Assembly: GCA_964490765.1 (NCBI GenBank)
Contig: CAZBDV010000005.1
Span: forward strand, 50,278-114,277
DNA: 64,000 nucleotides
Direction: 5' to 3'
Origin: CAZBDV01 sp964490765
GTDB taxonomy: Bacteria; Cloacimonadota; Cloacimonadia; Cloacimonadales; JAJBBL01
The notes below the pieces were generated by a model. That model saw nothing but the letters and a program-made list of their open reading frames with translations, made no database searches and had not been told where the DNA came from. Below, one piece after another: positions 37,320 to 45,977 of the stretch (position 1 is the stretch's first letter; every line of letters starts with the position of its first letter). The position numbers were made by a program, and so were the translations under genes.

Positions 37320-37610
37320 ATGATGCATAAAGAGACTGACAGAGCAAGAATCAGAGAATTCCTTGACCTTCTCGGTAACGAAAGGTACGAATTGCGAAAG
37401 TACCATAAACCCGTACTGGTCTATAAGGTTGACGATAAGACGGTATACTATTCTATCTGGGAAGAGGATCTTCTAACCCGTTTTGGACTGGAGAATGTTG
37501 ACGGATATGATTACAAGGAAGATACCATATTCTGTCCGGATTGGGTTATCGGCATAGAGCGAGATGAGCTTATAGCTGAACTCGATGATGATGAGGACGA
37601 ACTGGAGTGA
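37320..37610 (+). CDS. Small acidic protein of unknown function, end of poly-gamma-glutamate cluster
   Basis: About 96 residues (ATG at 37320; an ATG at 37308 is so close to its AAGG that it is less likely). Mixed alpha/beta with a short pattern RIREFLDLLG and a highly acidic C-terminus (ELDDDEDELE). No signal peptide, so cytoplasmic. Two bases after the barrel gene's stop region, last gene of the operon. Not recognised. Confidence 0.7.
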   Translation: MMHKETDRARIREFLDLLGNERYELRKYHKPVLVYKVDDKTVYYSIWEEDLLTRFGLENVDGYDYKEDTIFCPDWVIGIERDELIAELDDDEDELE

Positions 37611-38024
37611 GGTGACCTGGCAGGTTGTTATCAGATCGAATTCTCTGAACCACTCCCTCTTTGATATCTGCAGAGAGCAGGAATAACACAAATCAGTTTC
37701 CTCTAAACGTTATTGTCACTTGACATTCCCCATTAACAGCGATAATGGCGAGATTATACGACACAGGGGAAGAAATCCTTCCCTACAGATAGATCATATC
37801 ACTGATAACGCTGTTGCAGTTCCTGATTCCTTTCTGCAGCGACAAACTGCCGGATCTTCTCCCTTTCTTTCTGGCCCGGTAATAGAGCAGGGAGGCTTGT
37901 TAAAACAAAGCCATTTACTGACAGCTCGATGACCAATCAATTACTTGACACTTTCAGTAAGCTATGAAGCCTGTTTTTCTTGTGGTCGGGAATTAAAAAA
38001 CCAAGGAGAATAATTCGGTTCGAG
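37611..38024. other. Intergenic region upstream of lptD
   Basis: About 410 bases. No convincing coding frame; a 70-codon frame at 37720-37932 has no Shine-Dalgarno site and no recognisable product. It holds an unusual density of inverted repeats (next entry), a TTGACA at 37945-37950 without a good -10 at normal distance, and AAGGAG at about 38003. Confidence 0.55.
37735..37912 (+). other. Candidate structured RNA upstream of lptD
   Basis: Nested pairing is visible: AACAGCG (37735-37741) with CGCTGTT (37809-37815) encloses three small hairpins (ATAAT/ATTAT at 37742-37757; AGGG-AAG/CTTCCCT with one bulge at 37765-37784; ATCA/TGAT at 37793-37806). GCAGTT (37816-37821) pairs with AACTGC (37845-37850), and a GGCTTGTT/AACAAAGCC hairpin lies at 37894-37912. 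It matches no RNA class I know and lacks a tRNA T-loop. Could be chance. Confidence 0.3.
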
Positions 38025-40436
38025 ATGAGAACTATTGTTGGAGTAATCGCAATATTTACACTCTCACTAATTGTAGTAACTACAGTTGCTCAGGAGTTAC
38101 CTGTAACCGATTCTCCAAGCGAACCGGACACTCTCGATATCACTCTACCCGAAACAGATCTTCCCTACGAGACAGTCGAACTCGATTCGGTGATTTATGC
38201 CGCCGACAGCATCCATTACAATGTTATCGCCGAAGAGATTAGACTCTCATCCAATGCTTCGATGAACTATCACGGTTCTACAATTGATGCTGATGAGATC
38301 TTCATCGATCTGGAGAACGACCAGGCATATACCGAGGGTGAGACCTGGATGAAGGATGGCACTCAGATCTTATTCGGCAGATCTGTCAGATTCGATATCA
38401 GCGAAGAGAAGGGAATATTACGAGATGGAGCGAGTCAACTGGAGAAAGGTTTCTATTATGGCCGGGAGATACGCAAAGTAGGGGATGATGTCTACGATAT
38501 AGATCAGGGATATTTCACAACCTGTGAGAGCAGAGAACCACATTTCTTCATCTATTCAGGCCGAATGCGGCTCTATTACGGAGATAAAATAGTTGCCAGA
38601 CCAATTATCTTCTATGTCAATCATTTCCCGATTCTCCTCCTCCCCTTTGGAACCTTTTCGGTCAAAACAGAAAGAGCCAGTGGAATACTGGCCCCGGAAC
38701 CGGGCTATAACAGTGTCGATGGTAAATATATCGATAATATCGCACTCTACTATGCCTATGATGATTACTTCGATGTTACTACCGCTCTCGACTGGCGCGA
38801 AAAGACCGGATGGGAAGCAAGGCTGGAAAGCAATTATATCAGAAGATACTACTTTAATGGTGATTTCCTCGCTCGCTATCAGCATCGTATTGACTCACCA
38901 GTTACCTCCAGACAGGAATGGTATATGCGAGGAAGGCACCACAGTGACTTTCCGGATCGCTCCACTCTCGATGCCAATCTCGAATTTATGAGCAGTAGAA
39001 CTATCTGGGAGAGCTCCGAAGATATCGATGAAAGACTTATGGAAAGAGTTACTTCATCTGTCGCCTATCGCCGTCCATTCTTTTCTACTACTCTCAGTAC
39101 CGGTGCCAATTACATTGATAATCTCTCCGAAGAGACAAAACAGATCATCCTCCCTACTCTCTCCTTCTCGCTACCCTCCAAGCCGGTTTACGAACTGTTT
39201 ACAACCAAGGACCGTTTTGTCGATGCCTGGTGGACTAATTTCAACTATTCCTATAGCCTGAGGGCGGTTCATTACGGTCATATTACAGATCCTGCACCCT
39301 CTCTGGCCGATATCATCTATAAGAATAGTCAGGATCCGGACGGGAACTATATAAATCAACACAATGCCGGTATCAGACATTCAGTAGGGCTTTCATTCAA
39401 CAGGACGCTGGCTGGTTGGCTGAATTTCGGTCAATCATTGAGCGGTAACGAGGTCTGGTTTGACAGAGATAGAGAGGGATCGAATTTCGTCCGGGGCAAC
39501 GATTACAGTAGTTCTACACGCCTCTCCGCCTCGATTTATGGACTCGCTGCCTATCCGGACAGCAGGATAAGGGCAATCAGGCACGTTATGAGCCCCTCTC
39601 TGTCCTTCAACTATTCCCCCGATTTTTCGCATAATGAACGGTTCTATACCTTCAGCGGTATCTCTCTTAACAGGAGTGGCAAGCAGCGAAGGATCAACTT
39701 CGGCCTGAATCATAAGTGGTCCTTCCGTATATTCGATTCTGAGACAGAGAGAGAGAGGGTCCTGAACGACCTTTTCACCCTGAACTCCTCGATTTCCTAC
39801 GATCTGGAAAGAGAGGGGAAGGGATTCTCCGATATCAGTCATTCCGCAGGTTTCCGGCCCGGTCAGATCTCCCTCCCCTGGTTTAATCTCCGCTTTAATA
39901 CCACCGGCTCAGCACGGCAGGATGCCTATGATTTCAATATCATCAGCTGGAGGATCGGTAACACTCTCAATTTGAGCGGAGAATCTTCCTATTTTGATTA
40001 TTTTCCTCTGGAGAAGAATGTCTTCTTTACCGGTGCTGCTTTCCAGCCCGAACCTGAAGAGAATGATTTTATCGATAATGAATCGCAGGAGACAGTTAGA
40101 GACCTTACCAGGCTCAGCAGCGAGTTCCCCTGGGATATTAACTTCAACTACGATTATTCACGCGTTGTAGAGACCGGTACCTATACGAGTAATCTCCGTT
40201 CTTCGCTCTCCCTGAAACTGACTCAGAACTGGTCTCTGAACTATAATAACTATGTCAATCTGGAGAGGAATGAACTCGTTTCTCAATCCATATCGATCAG
40301 CCGAGATATGCCCTGCTGGCGTTTACTCTTTACCTGGTCGAAGCAGGGTGACTATTGGACTTACCGTCTGCAATTCTACAATATAACTCTCCCTGATGCC
40401 CTGAGAATAAGGCGCTCAGAATACAAAAGGGGATGA
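38025..40436 (+). CDS. lptD: LPS-assembly protein LptD-like (OstA) outer membrane barrel
   Basis: 803 residues. Signal peptide (to about residue 22, VVTTVAQ). N-terminal OstA/LptA-like beta-jellyroll (about 45-170: SSNASMNYHGSTIDADEIFIDLENDQAYTEG), then the LptD barrel with the landmark RPIIFYVNHFPILLLPFGTF and TERASGILAPEPGYNS. It inserts LPS into the outer leaflet with LptE. It lacks the E. coli-like disulfide cysteine pattern. The start at 38025 fits the signal peptide but AAGGAG is 16 bases upstream, an unusually long spacing; a TTG at 37980 would add an implausible N-terminus. gmhB-like follows. Confidence 0.88.
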   Translation: MRTIVGVIAIFTLSLIVVTTVAQELPVTDSPSEPDTLDITLPETDLPYETVELDSVIYAADSIHYNVIAEEIRLSSNASMNYHGSTIDADEIFIDLENDQAYTEGETWMKDGTQILFGRSVRFDISEEKGILRDGASQLEKGFYYGREIRKVGDDVYDIDQGYFTTCESREPHFFIYSGRMRLYYGDKIVARPIIFYVNHFPILLLPFGTFSVKTERASGILAPEPGYNSVDGKYIDNIALYYAYDDYFDVTTALDWREKTGWEARLESNYIRRYYFNGDFLARYQHRIDSPVTSRQEWYMRGRHHSDFPDRSTLDANLEFMSSRTIWESSEDIDERLMERVTSSVAYRRPFFSTTLSTGANYIDNLSEETKQIILPTLSFSLPSKPVYELFTTKDRFVDAWWTNFNYSYSLRAVHYGHITDPAPSLADIIYKNSQDPDGNYINQHNAGIRHSVGLSFNRTLAGWLNFGQSLSGNEVWFDRDREGSNFVRGNDYSSSTRLSASIYGLAAYPDSRIRAIRHVMSPSLSFNYSPDFSHNERFYTFSGISLNRSGKQRRINFGLNHKWSFRIFDSETERERVLNDLFTLNSSISYDLEREGKGFSDISHSAGFRPGQISLPWFNLRFNTTGSARQDAYDFNIISWRIGNTLNLSGESSYFDYFPLEKNVFFTGAAFQPEPEENDFIDNESQETVRDLTRLSSEFPWDINFNYDYSRVVETGTYTSNLRSSLSLKLTQNWSLNYNNYVNLERNELVSQSISISRDMPCWRLLFTWSKQGDYWTYRLQFYNITLPDALRIRRSEYKRG

Positions 40437-40484
40437 TCCGAAGGTAACTCTGTAAAGGGAAGCAGAGAATTCGATGATGGTACT

Positions 40485-41129
40485 ATGAAAAAGCAATTAG
40501 CAAATAGTGAATCCAGCAGGACTATGAAAAACGGTAACATAAATAGCCTGCCTGGTGCAGTATTTCTCGATCGTGACGGAACGGTTAATCACGATAAAGG
40601 CTATATAAGCCGGCCTGAAGATTTCAACATCTATCCCTATGCCGGCAAAGCGATAAAGATGCTGAACGATCTCAGAATGTTGGTTTTTATTGTTACTAAC
40701 CAGTCAGGAGTGGCCCGGGGGTATTATACGTTGGATGATCTGGATAAAATCCATTCCAGGATGAAAGAGCAGCTAGCAGAACAGGGTGCCAGCATAGACG
40801 GAATTTACATTTCACCCTATTTTTCTGAAGGAACAGTCGACCCTTATGTTGTTGACCATGAAGATCGAAAACCTAATCTCGGCCTCTTCAAGAAAGCGAG
40901 GAGAGAGTTTTCATTTTCCCCGAAAGATTCATTTATGATCGGAGACAGGTACAGTGATATCGTTTTCGGTAAACGTGCGGGCCTGACAACTATTCTTGTC
41001 CTGACTGGTGATGGAGAAAAGGAGTTTCTCAACAACCGTAAAGATTGGGAATACAGTCCCGATTATATTGTCAGAGATCTTCTTGTAGCGGCAAAATTCA
41101 TAAAAACAGGAAGATACTGTCTCAGATAG
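40485..41129 (+). CDS. GmhB-like HAD phosphatase (D,D-heptose 1,7-bisphosphate phosphatase family)
   Basis: 214 residues. HAD motifs: FLDRDGTVN (nucleophile Asp), IVTNQSGVARG, RKPNLGLFKKA and MIGDRYSDI. Family members remove the C7 phosphate of heptose bisphosphate for LPS core synthesis, consistent with the heptosyltransferase and lptD here. Canonical GmhB and HisB-N proteins have a zinc loop with three Cys and one His before the RKP motif; here the loop reads SPYFSEG...VDHED and has no cysteine, so the zinc site is absent. Possible alternative: another small-metabolite HAD phosphatase. The exact start is uncertain (another ATG lies at residue 14). Confidence 0.78.
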   Translation: MKKQLANSESSRTMKNGNINSLPGAVFLDRDGTVNHDKGYISRPEDFNIYPYAGKAIKMLNDLRMLVFIVTNQSGVARGYYTLDDLDKIHSRMKEQLAEQGASIDGIYISPYFSEGTVDPYVVDHEDRKPNLGLFKKARREFSFSPKDSFMIGDRYSDIVFGKRAGLTTILVLTGDGEKEFLNNRKDWEYSPDYIVRDLLVAAKFIKTGRYCLR

Positions 41130-41178
41130 ACTTGCCTGCATTATATCTCCTGGAGCCTAAAATGGTTGCCATCTCCCA

Positions 41179-42114
41179 TTAATCGCTACCTATTTCTCTT
41201 TCTATCGATATCTTATCTTCTTTTGACAACTGCCTGCTCCGATTGACTATTAACTCACCTATCAGGCCGATAGAGAAAAACTGCAGGCCGACCATAATGA
41301 GCAGGATACTCATAAAGAGTAGTGGCCTGTTACCGAGTGGCATACCGAGAAAGAGTTTCAAATAGGAGAGGTAGAGGCCTGTCAGAACCCCGGCGATTGT
41401 GAAAATACTCCCGATTCCGCCAAATAAATAGAGGGGACTTCTGCTGTAATCGGTGATCAATTTCACGGTAAGCAGATCGAAAAATCCACGCAGAAAACGC
41501 TCACCTCCATATTTTGACTTACCGTGGATCCTGGGACGGTGTTCCACCTCCATCTCTGAGATTTTGAAACCTCTGGCTGCAGCGAGTACCGGTATGTATC
41601 GATGCAATTCACCGTAGATATCGAGTTCTTTCACCACCTCTCTCCGATAGGCTTTGAAACCGCAATTGAAGTCGTGCAGTTTCAGGCCGAAGAAGAGTGA
41701 TGTTACAAAATTGAAGAATCTGGAAGCTAATCGCTTACCGAGCGGGTCGAATCTCTTTCTTTTCCAGCCGGTAACGAGATCATAACCCTCATCGAGTTTC
41801 TGTATGAAATGTCTTATCTCTGTCGGACTATCCTGCAGATCAGCATCCATGGTAAATACTACCTCTCCGGTTACTCTTCTGAAACCACACTGAAGAGCGG
41901 CCGCTTTACCGTAATTTGTCCTGAATTTGACAACCCTGACACGGTGATCATCTATTCCCAGTTTCTGTAGTAATGCAAAGCTACCATCATTACTCCCGTC
42001 ATCGATGAAGAGCAACTCATAATCGTATCCCTTGAGTTCGGTTCTGAGCTCTTTGTACAACTGCTCTAAACTCTCTACTTCATTATATACCGGAATGATA
42101 ACAGATATTGTCAT
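41179..42114 (-). CDS. Glycosyltransferase family 2, polyprenyl-phosphate type (DPM1/GtrB-like)
   Basis: 311 residues. GT-A catalytic domain to about residue 230: SVIIPVYNEVESL, LLFIDDGSNDGS, VFTMDADLQDSP (DxD-type) and NCGFKAYRREV; then two C-terminal TM helices. Such enzymes make polyprenyl-phosphate sugars for envelope glycan synthesis. GGTGAG precedes the ATG. Last gene of a minus-strand run with a polyprenol-kinase-like protein and geranylgeranyl reductase, a coherent isoprenoid-lipid neighbourhood. Confidence 0.9.
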   Translation of the reverse strand: MTISVIIPVYNEVESLEQLYKELRTELKGYDYELLFIDDGSNDGSFALLQKLGIDDHRVRVVKFRTNYGKAAALQCGFRRVTGEVVFTMDADLQDSPTEIRHFIQKLDEGYDLVTGWKRKRFDPLGKRLASRFFNFVTSLFFGLKLHDFNCGFKAYRREVVKELDIYGELHRYIPVLAAARGFKISEMEVEHRPRIHGKSKYGGERFLRGFFDLLTVKLITDYSRSPLYLFGGIGSIFTIAGVLTGLYLSYLKLFLGMPLGNRPLLFMSILLIMVGLQFFSIGLIGELIVNRSRQLSKEDKISIEREIGSD

Positions 42115-42171
42115 AATCTCACCACCTTATTAGGGGTTTATTCCTTGATTTACTCACTCTCTCTCCCATAC

Positions 42172-42795
42172 TTAAATACTTATCGGAATGAACACCGAGG
42201 CAATTGACATGATGATCCCTGTCAGGATAGGCATCTTCACATTATCATTGATTGGAATTTCTATCAGCTCGGCTAGAGTAGCTGCCAGTGCACCGACGAG
42301 CGCCATCCCGGGATGCAGGCCGAAGATAAGGGCATAGACGAGGCAGGATGTGAAACAGGCTAATGAACCTTCCAGGCTCTTCGAAGTTCCCCGGATCTTT
42401 CTCGTCCCGTATCTGATACCCAAAATAGCCGCGAGTGTATCTCCCAGAGAGAGAAAAGATAGAGCAGCAAAGGCAATCTCTCTGGGAAAGAGAGCAATTG
42501 TAAAAACCGTGGAAGTCAGAAGATATGAGGCACCGGTCAGATCGAATATCTCGTGCTTCCGCATCATAATCCCGAATATTCTGTAGAATACACGTTTAAA
42601 TGTCTTGTTTTCCAGTCTGATCAACTCAATAACTACCGCTGCAAAAGCAAAGGGGAAGAGGATCATTATCGCGAGAGTTTTGTTATAACCAAGAATATAG
42701 CGGTATGCAAGGGGAAGAGCTATCGAAGAGATATGGATAGATTTCCGGTAAAGCTCTTTAATCTCCCGCCTGGTTAATATCAGACCCCCTCTCAT
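42172..42795 (-). CDS. Polyprenol/phytol/diacylglycerol kinase-like membrane protein (SEC59/VTE5 family)
   Basis: 207 residues, about six TM segments. CTP-dependent lipid kinase/cytidylyltransferase-like motifs: SLGDTLAAILGIRYG, KSLEGSLACF and ATLAELIEIPINDNVKMPI. Members phosphorylate dolichol, phytol, geranylgeraniol or diacylglycerol; the exact lipid cannot be told from sequence. ATG at 42795 has GGAG six bases upstream and is preferred to a GTG at 42807. Directly follows the reductase gene, which suggests an isoprenoid alcohol substrate. Confidence 0.82.
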   Translation of the reverse strand: MRGGLILTRREIKELYRKSIHISSIALPLAYRYILGYNKTLAIMILFPFAFAAVVIELIRLENKTFKRVFYRIFGIMMRKHEIFDLTGASYLLTSTVFTIALFPREIAFAALSFLSLGDTLAAILGIRYGTRKIRGTSKSLEGSLACFTSCLVYALIFGLHPGMALVGALAATLAELIEIPINDNVKMPILTGIIMSIASVFIPISI

Positions 42796-42843
42796 CTCTA
42801 TCTCCACTTTATCGGATCTATTCGCGACCCGATGATTGTCTCA

Positions 42844-44028
42844 CTAAAATGCTACTTTGCTGACTACAAAGGCTCTGGCCATTTCGGCAATCAGTTTGGG
42901 ATCACCCTTGATCACCTGTTTAAACAGTTCGGTAAGCGTAAATTTCTCCGGTGGTATGTTATTACACATCTCTGCTATCTTATCCAATCTTGAATCAGAT
43001 GCATTAAGTACCTTCTCTTTTATTGAATACATGAACCGGTGCTTGGAACCGAGTACTTTCTCCCATCTCTGGGGATATGCCTTAAAAGCCCGTTCGGAAT
43101 AATCTCCCTTTGAAATTGCTTCGGCTGCTGTCACCCCCGCTATTCTGCCAGCTATCATAGCCTGTTTGATTCCCCCACCTGTAATAGGATTGACCTGATG
43201 GGCTGCATCGCCTACGAGCAGAAGATTATCAGCAGTAATCTGCTTTAATGTCGTAGTAATCGGTATTCCAGCATAGACGGTATAACTGATCGAAGCATTG
43301 GGAAACCGCTCTGCGATAAATTCGTCCAGATATTCCTGGGCCGGTTTCTCATGAGCAAAACAACCAGCGATCCCCAATCCAACGTTCGCCGACCTCTTCG
43401 ATTTCGGAAAAATCCAAACATAACCACCCGGAGCATAGTTTGAACCGAAGAAGAATGATATGACATTATCTTCGACATCGATGTTATTGATCGTATATTG
43501 CACACTGGTTGAGATATCTTCCAGTTTCAGATTGGTTTTCAGCCCAAACCAGCGTCCCACTCTAGATTCTATGCCGTCCGCTCCGATAACTATCTTACAG
43601 CTGACACGATGGATAACACCCATCTTCTTGTATTTTACCGTGATAGTTCGATCGCTATTCCGCTCGATCCCGGTAACGTTCGCTTTGGTACTCATCACGA
43701 CACCGGCTCGACAGGCGATATCACAGAGTGCCGCATCGAACAGTCTTCTTTCGAGAACATAACCCCTGACTTCACTCTTCATCTCCAGACTGCTGCCATT
43801 CGGGGTATAAAGCCTTGCCGTATCGATTTCGGAGGCTATCCACCGTTTATCGATCTTAATAAAATCTTCTAAGCCACCACCTGAGATACCTTCAGCACAA
43901 CGGACAGGAATTCCCGGTTCCCTGTCTCGTTCCAGCATCAAAACCGAAGCTCCATTCTCTGCCGCAAAACGGGCCGTAACACTACCAGCAGGCCCGGCAC
44001 CAACAACTATTACATCATAATCTGTCAT
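42844..44028 (-). CDS. Geranylgeranyl reductase-family FAD oxidoreductase
   Basis: 394 residues. N-terminal FAD fold VVGAGPAGSVTARF, then PVRCAEGISGGGL with the conserved Cys region, IGADGIESRVGRW, and GDAAHQVNPITGGGI. It matches the archaeal-type geranylgeranyl reductase/digeranylgeranylglycerophospholipid reductase family, which saturates isoprenoid chains of quinones, chlorophyll or ether lipids. Preceded by a small ferredoxin gene, the known electron donor arrangement in some archaea. The starting M at 44028 or 44034 is undecided. Confidence 0.87.
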   Translation of the reverse strand: MTDYDVIVVGAGPAGSVTARFAAENGASVLMLERDREPGIPVRCAEGISGGGLEDFIKIDKRWIASEIDTARLYTPNGSSLEMKSEVRGYVLERRLFDAALCDIACRAGVVMSTKANVTGIERNSDRTITVKYKKMGVIHRVSCKIVIGADGIESRVGRWFGLKTNLKLEDISTSVQYTINNIDVEDNVISFFFGSNYAPGGYVWIFPKSKRSANVGLGIAGCFAHEKPAQEYLDEFIAERFPNASISYTVYAGIPITTTLKQITADNLLLVGDAAHQVNPITGGGIKQAMIAGRIAGVTAAEAISKGDYSERAFKAYPQRWEKVLGSKHRFMYSIKEKVLNASDSRLDKIAEMCNNIPPEKFTLTELFKQVIKGDPKLIAEMARAFVVSKVAF

Positions 44029-44107
44029 CGTCATCTTTTAACTCACCCCGCTATATTTTACTACTTCTGATTTGTTCCTCTTTCATTATAACCGGTCTGT
44101 ATGCTCT

Positions 44108-44287
44108 TCATTCAGCCAACTCTTCTGTCAATATTGCCCGGGCAGGACAGACGACGACACAGTTACCACATTTGGTACATCTCTCATTATCGATCAGAAG
44201 ATAAAATTCATCCATACTGATCGCATCAACCGGACAAACTGCTATGCAACTACCACACAGATCACATAAATCTCTGTTCACTATCAT
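44108..44287 (-). CDS. 2[4Fe-4S] ferredoxin
   Basis: 59 residues, so short that it is easily missed. Two cluster motifs, C-x2-C-x2-C-x3-C-P at Cys8, 11, 14, 18 and Cys37, 40, 43, 47. ATG at 44287 has GGAG nine bases upstream; TGA at 44108. Located 79 bases before the geranylgeranyl reductase on the same strand and after the DHH gene, so it is the likely electron donor of the reductase. It could also serve other enzymes. Confidence 0.88.
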   Translation of the reverse strand: MIVNRDLCDLCGSCIAVCPVDAISMDEFYLLIDNERCTKCGNCVVVCPARAILTEELAE

Positions 44288-44345
44288 CTAATATCTCCAT
44301 TTATTCAGGTCTCTCGTTCTCTTTTTCATATAATCTGTAGATTAA

Positions 44346-45923
44346 TTATCCGGCGTTATCCTGCTGGCTCGCTTCAAAGTCGAGTATCAGGTATTTCCCG
44401 TCCGGCTTGAACGTAAACACAATATCATAGCTGATACCAGGAGTATAGCTCTTAAAAGAGAGAGGACAGATATTATCCATCAATTTCTCAATCTGATAAT
44501 TCTCGATGAGAAATACCGGTTCCGGTGCACTCTCTCCATAAGGGGCAAAACGATTCAGTATCTCAGGTAACCGGCTGAGTTCTCCCTCTTCAATGATCGC
44601 ATCGACATATATAACGCGATGCTGGTTTATTGCAGCCCGTTCTTTCTCCACGTATTCTGCAAAGAGTTCTTTGAGACGGTCAATCTTCGATTTAGCTGTT
44701 AGAAAACCGGCTGCCCTGACGTGTCCCCCATACTGATCCAGAGCTTCGCTACAATAATCAAAAGCTTTTACCAGATTGAATCCGTCTGTACATCTCGCTT
44801 CACAGACAGAATCGCTATTCTTGTCTTTCAACATCAGCACCGGGATCTTATAATGATAAGTTATATAGTTGGCCGCCCAGCCGAGAAGTGAATATGGAAT
44901 CTTATCCTCTTTATCATGATAGATATAGAAGAGGTCATCACTATCTGGTAGATACTGGTCTATGTAACGTTTGACAATATAGAGATTACTCTCGTAATCC
45001 CCCTTCCTGGGGAGAAGTTCAGCTATGATCTCTCTTTTCTTATACACCGGTGCCAGCAGGAGATAGAGTGCAGAGTTCTCCCCATCACTCTCCCGGCCAT
45101 TGTTAAGTAGTTTGATGATACCGGTTAAAAATGACATTTTGGAGAAATAATCGTCTTTAACCATATTATATCCCGGGCAGAGCATCAGGGTCGTATCGTC
45201 GATAGAGAACCACCTCTTGAGGGCAATCCGGCAGAGAATACGGTTTACTCCTGTCATCGGCACTTTGTCAGCTATACTTCCAATCGCCGTCCAGAGGAGG
45301 TAGTTCTCCGGTAAGGTCTCCTGTAGCAGCTCCGCCATCCTCTTCACGAGAAAGAAGGTCACCCCTACACCGGCCAGCATATCATAAGGATAAGGACAGT
45401 CAGCCTGCTTGGGATTGACTATCAACGAGGCTTTGGGTAACTCGTCCGGTACGATGTGATGATCTGTGATGATCGTCTCACAGCCGAGTTCATTCAGCCG
45501 CTCTATGCCAGCGTGGGAAGAGATACCACCATCGACAGTAACAACAAGAGAATGGCCATCCCTTTTGACTCTCTCTATAAATCTCTCCTGGATACCGTGG
45601 TGTTCTATCAGTCTGTTTGGAATATAATAGTAATGTGAACGGGAACCGATCCGGCTGAGGAAATTAAAGAGAATATAGGTACTCGTGATTCCGTCGAGGT
45701 CATCATGCCCGAAAATTATGATCTTCTCGCCATTGCGGACAGCTTTTATTATTCTCAATGCTGCCGCCTCCAGATCTTTCATCCTCTTCTCATCTGGGAG
45801 TGAATAACCGAAATATTCATAAAGATGTGCTCCACTGAAGTTGTTTTGTTCTATCTCACTCCTCAAATTCTGCAGATGCTCAGAGAGTGCCGATGCCGTC
45901 CGTTCTCTAATGATCCATTTCAT
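44346..45923 (-). CDS. recJ: DHH-family phosphoesterase, RecJ-like exonuclease
   Basis: 525 residues, close in length to RecJ. DHH motifs: FGHDDLDGITS (73-82), VTVDGGISS, and ITDHHIVPDE with the DHH itself; DHHA1 region with QYGGHVRAAGF. RecJ degrades single-stranded DNA 5' to 3' in repair. The first motif is HDDLDG instead of the usual DYDxDG, and the C-terminus is short of an OB-fold extension, so an NrnA-like or otherwise specialised DHH enzyme is possible. First gene of the run leading to ferredoxin and the reductase, though with no shared function. Confidence 0.8.
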   Translation of the reverse strand: MKWIIRERTASALSEHLQNLRSEIEQNNFSGAHLYEYFGYSLPDEKRMKDLEAAALRIIKAVRNGEKIIIFGHDDLDGITSTYILFNFLSRIGSRSHYYYIPNRLIEHHGIQERFIERVKRDGHSLVVTVDGGISSHAGIERLNELGCETIITDHHIVPDELPKASLIVNPKQADCPYPYDMLAGVGVTFFLVKRMAELLQETLPENYLLWTAIGSIADKVPMTGVNRILCRIALKRWFSIDDTTLMLCPGYNMVKDDYFSKMSFLTGIIKLLNNGRESDGENSALYLLLAPVYKKREIIAELLPRKGDYESNLYIVKRYIDQYLPDSDDLFYIYHDKEDKIPYSLLGWAANYITYHYKIPVLMLKDKNSDSVCEARCTDGFNLVKAFDYCSEALDQYGGHVRAAGFLTAKSKIDRLKELFAEYVEKERAAINQHRVIYVDAIIEEGELSRLPEILNRFAPYGESAPEPVFLIENYQIEKLMDNICPLSFKSYTPGISYDIVFTFKPDGKYLILDFEASQQDNAG

Positions 45924-45977
45924 AGCTGTCTCTCTTCCCTCCTACAGGCTTCGAATCTATTAGCGTGATGTTTGAGT

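Noticed and set aside
37735..37815. tRNA-like fold with a seven-pair closing stem
   Set aside because: No T-loop GTTCRANNC, wrong stem lengths and no acceptor end; kept only as a generic structured candidate.
37720..37932. 70-codon plus-strand frame
   Set aside because: No ribosome site, no recognisable product, crosses the inverted-repeat cluster.
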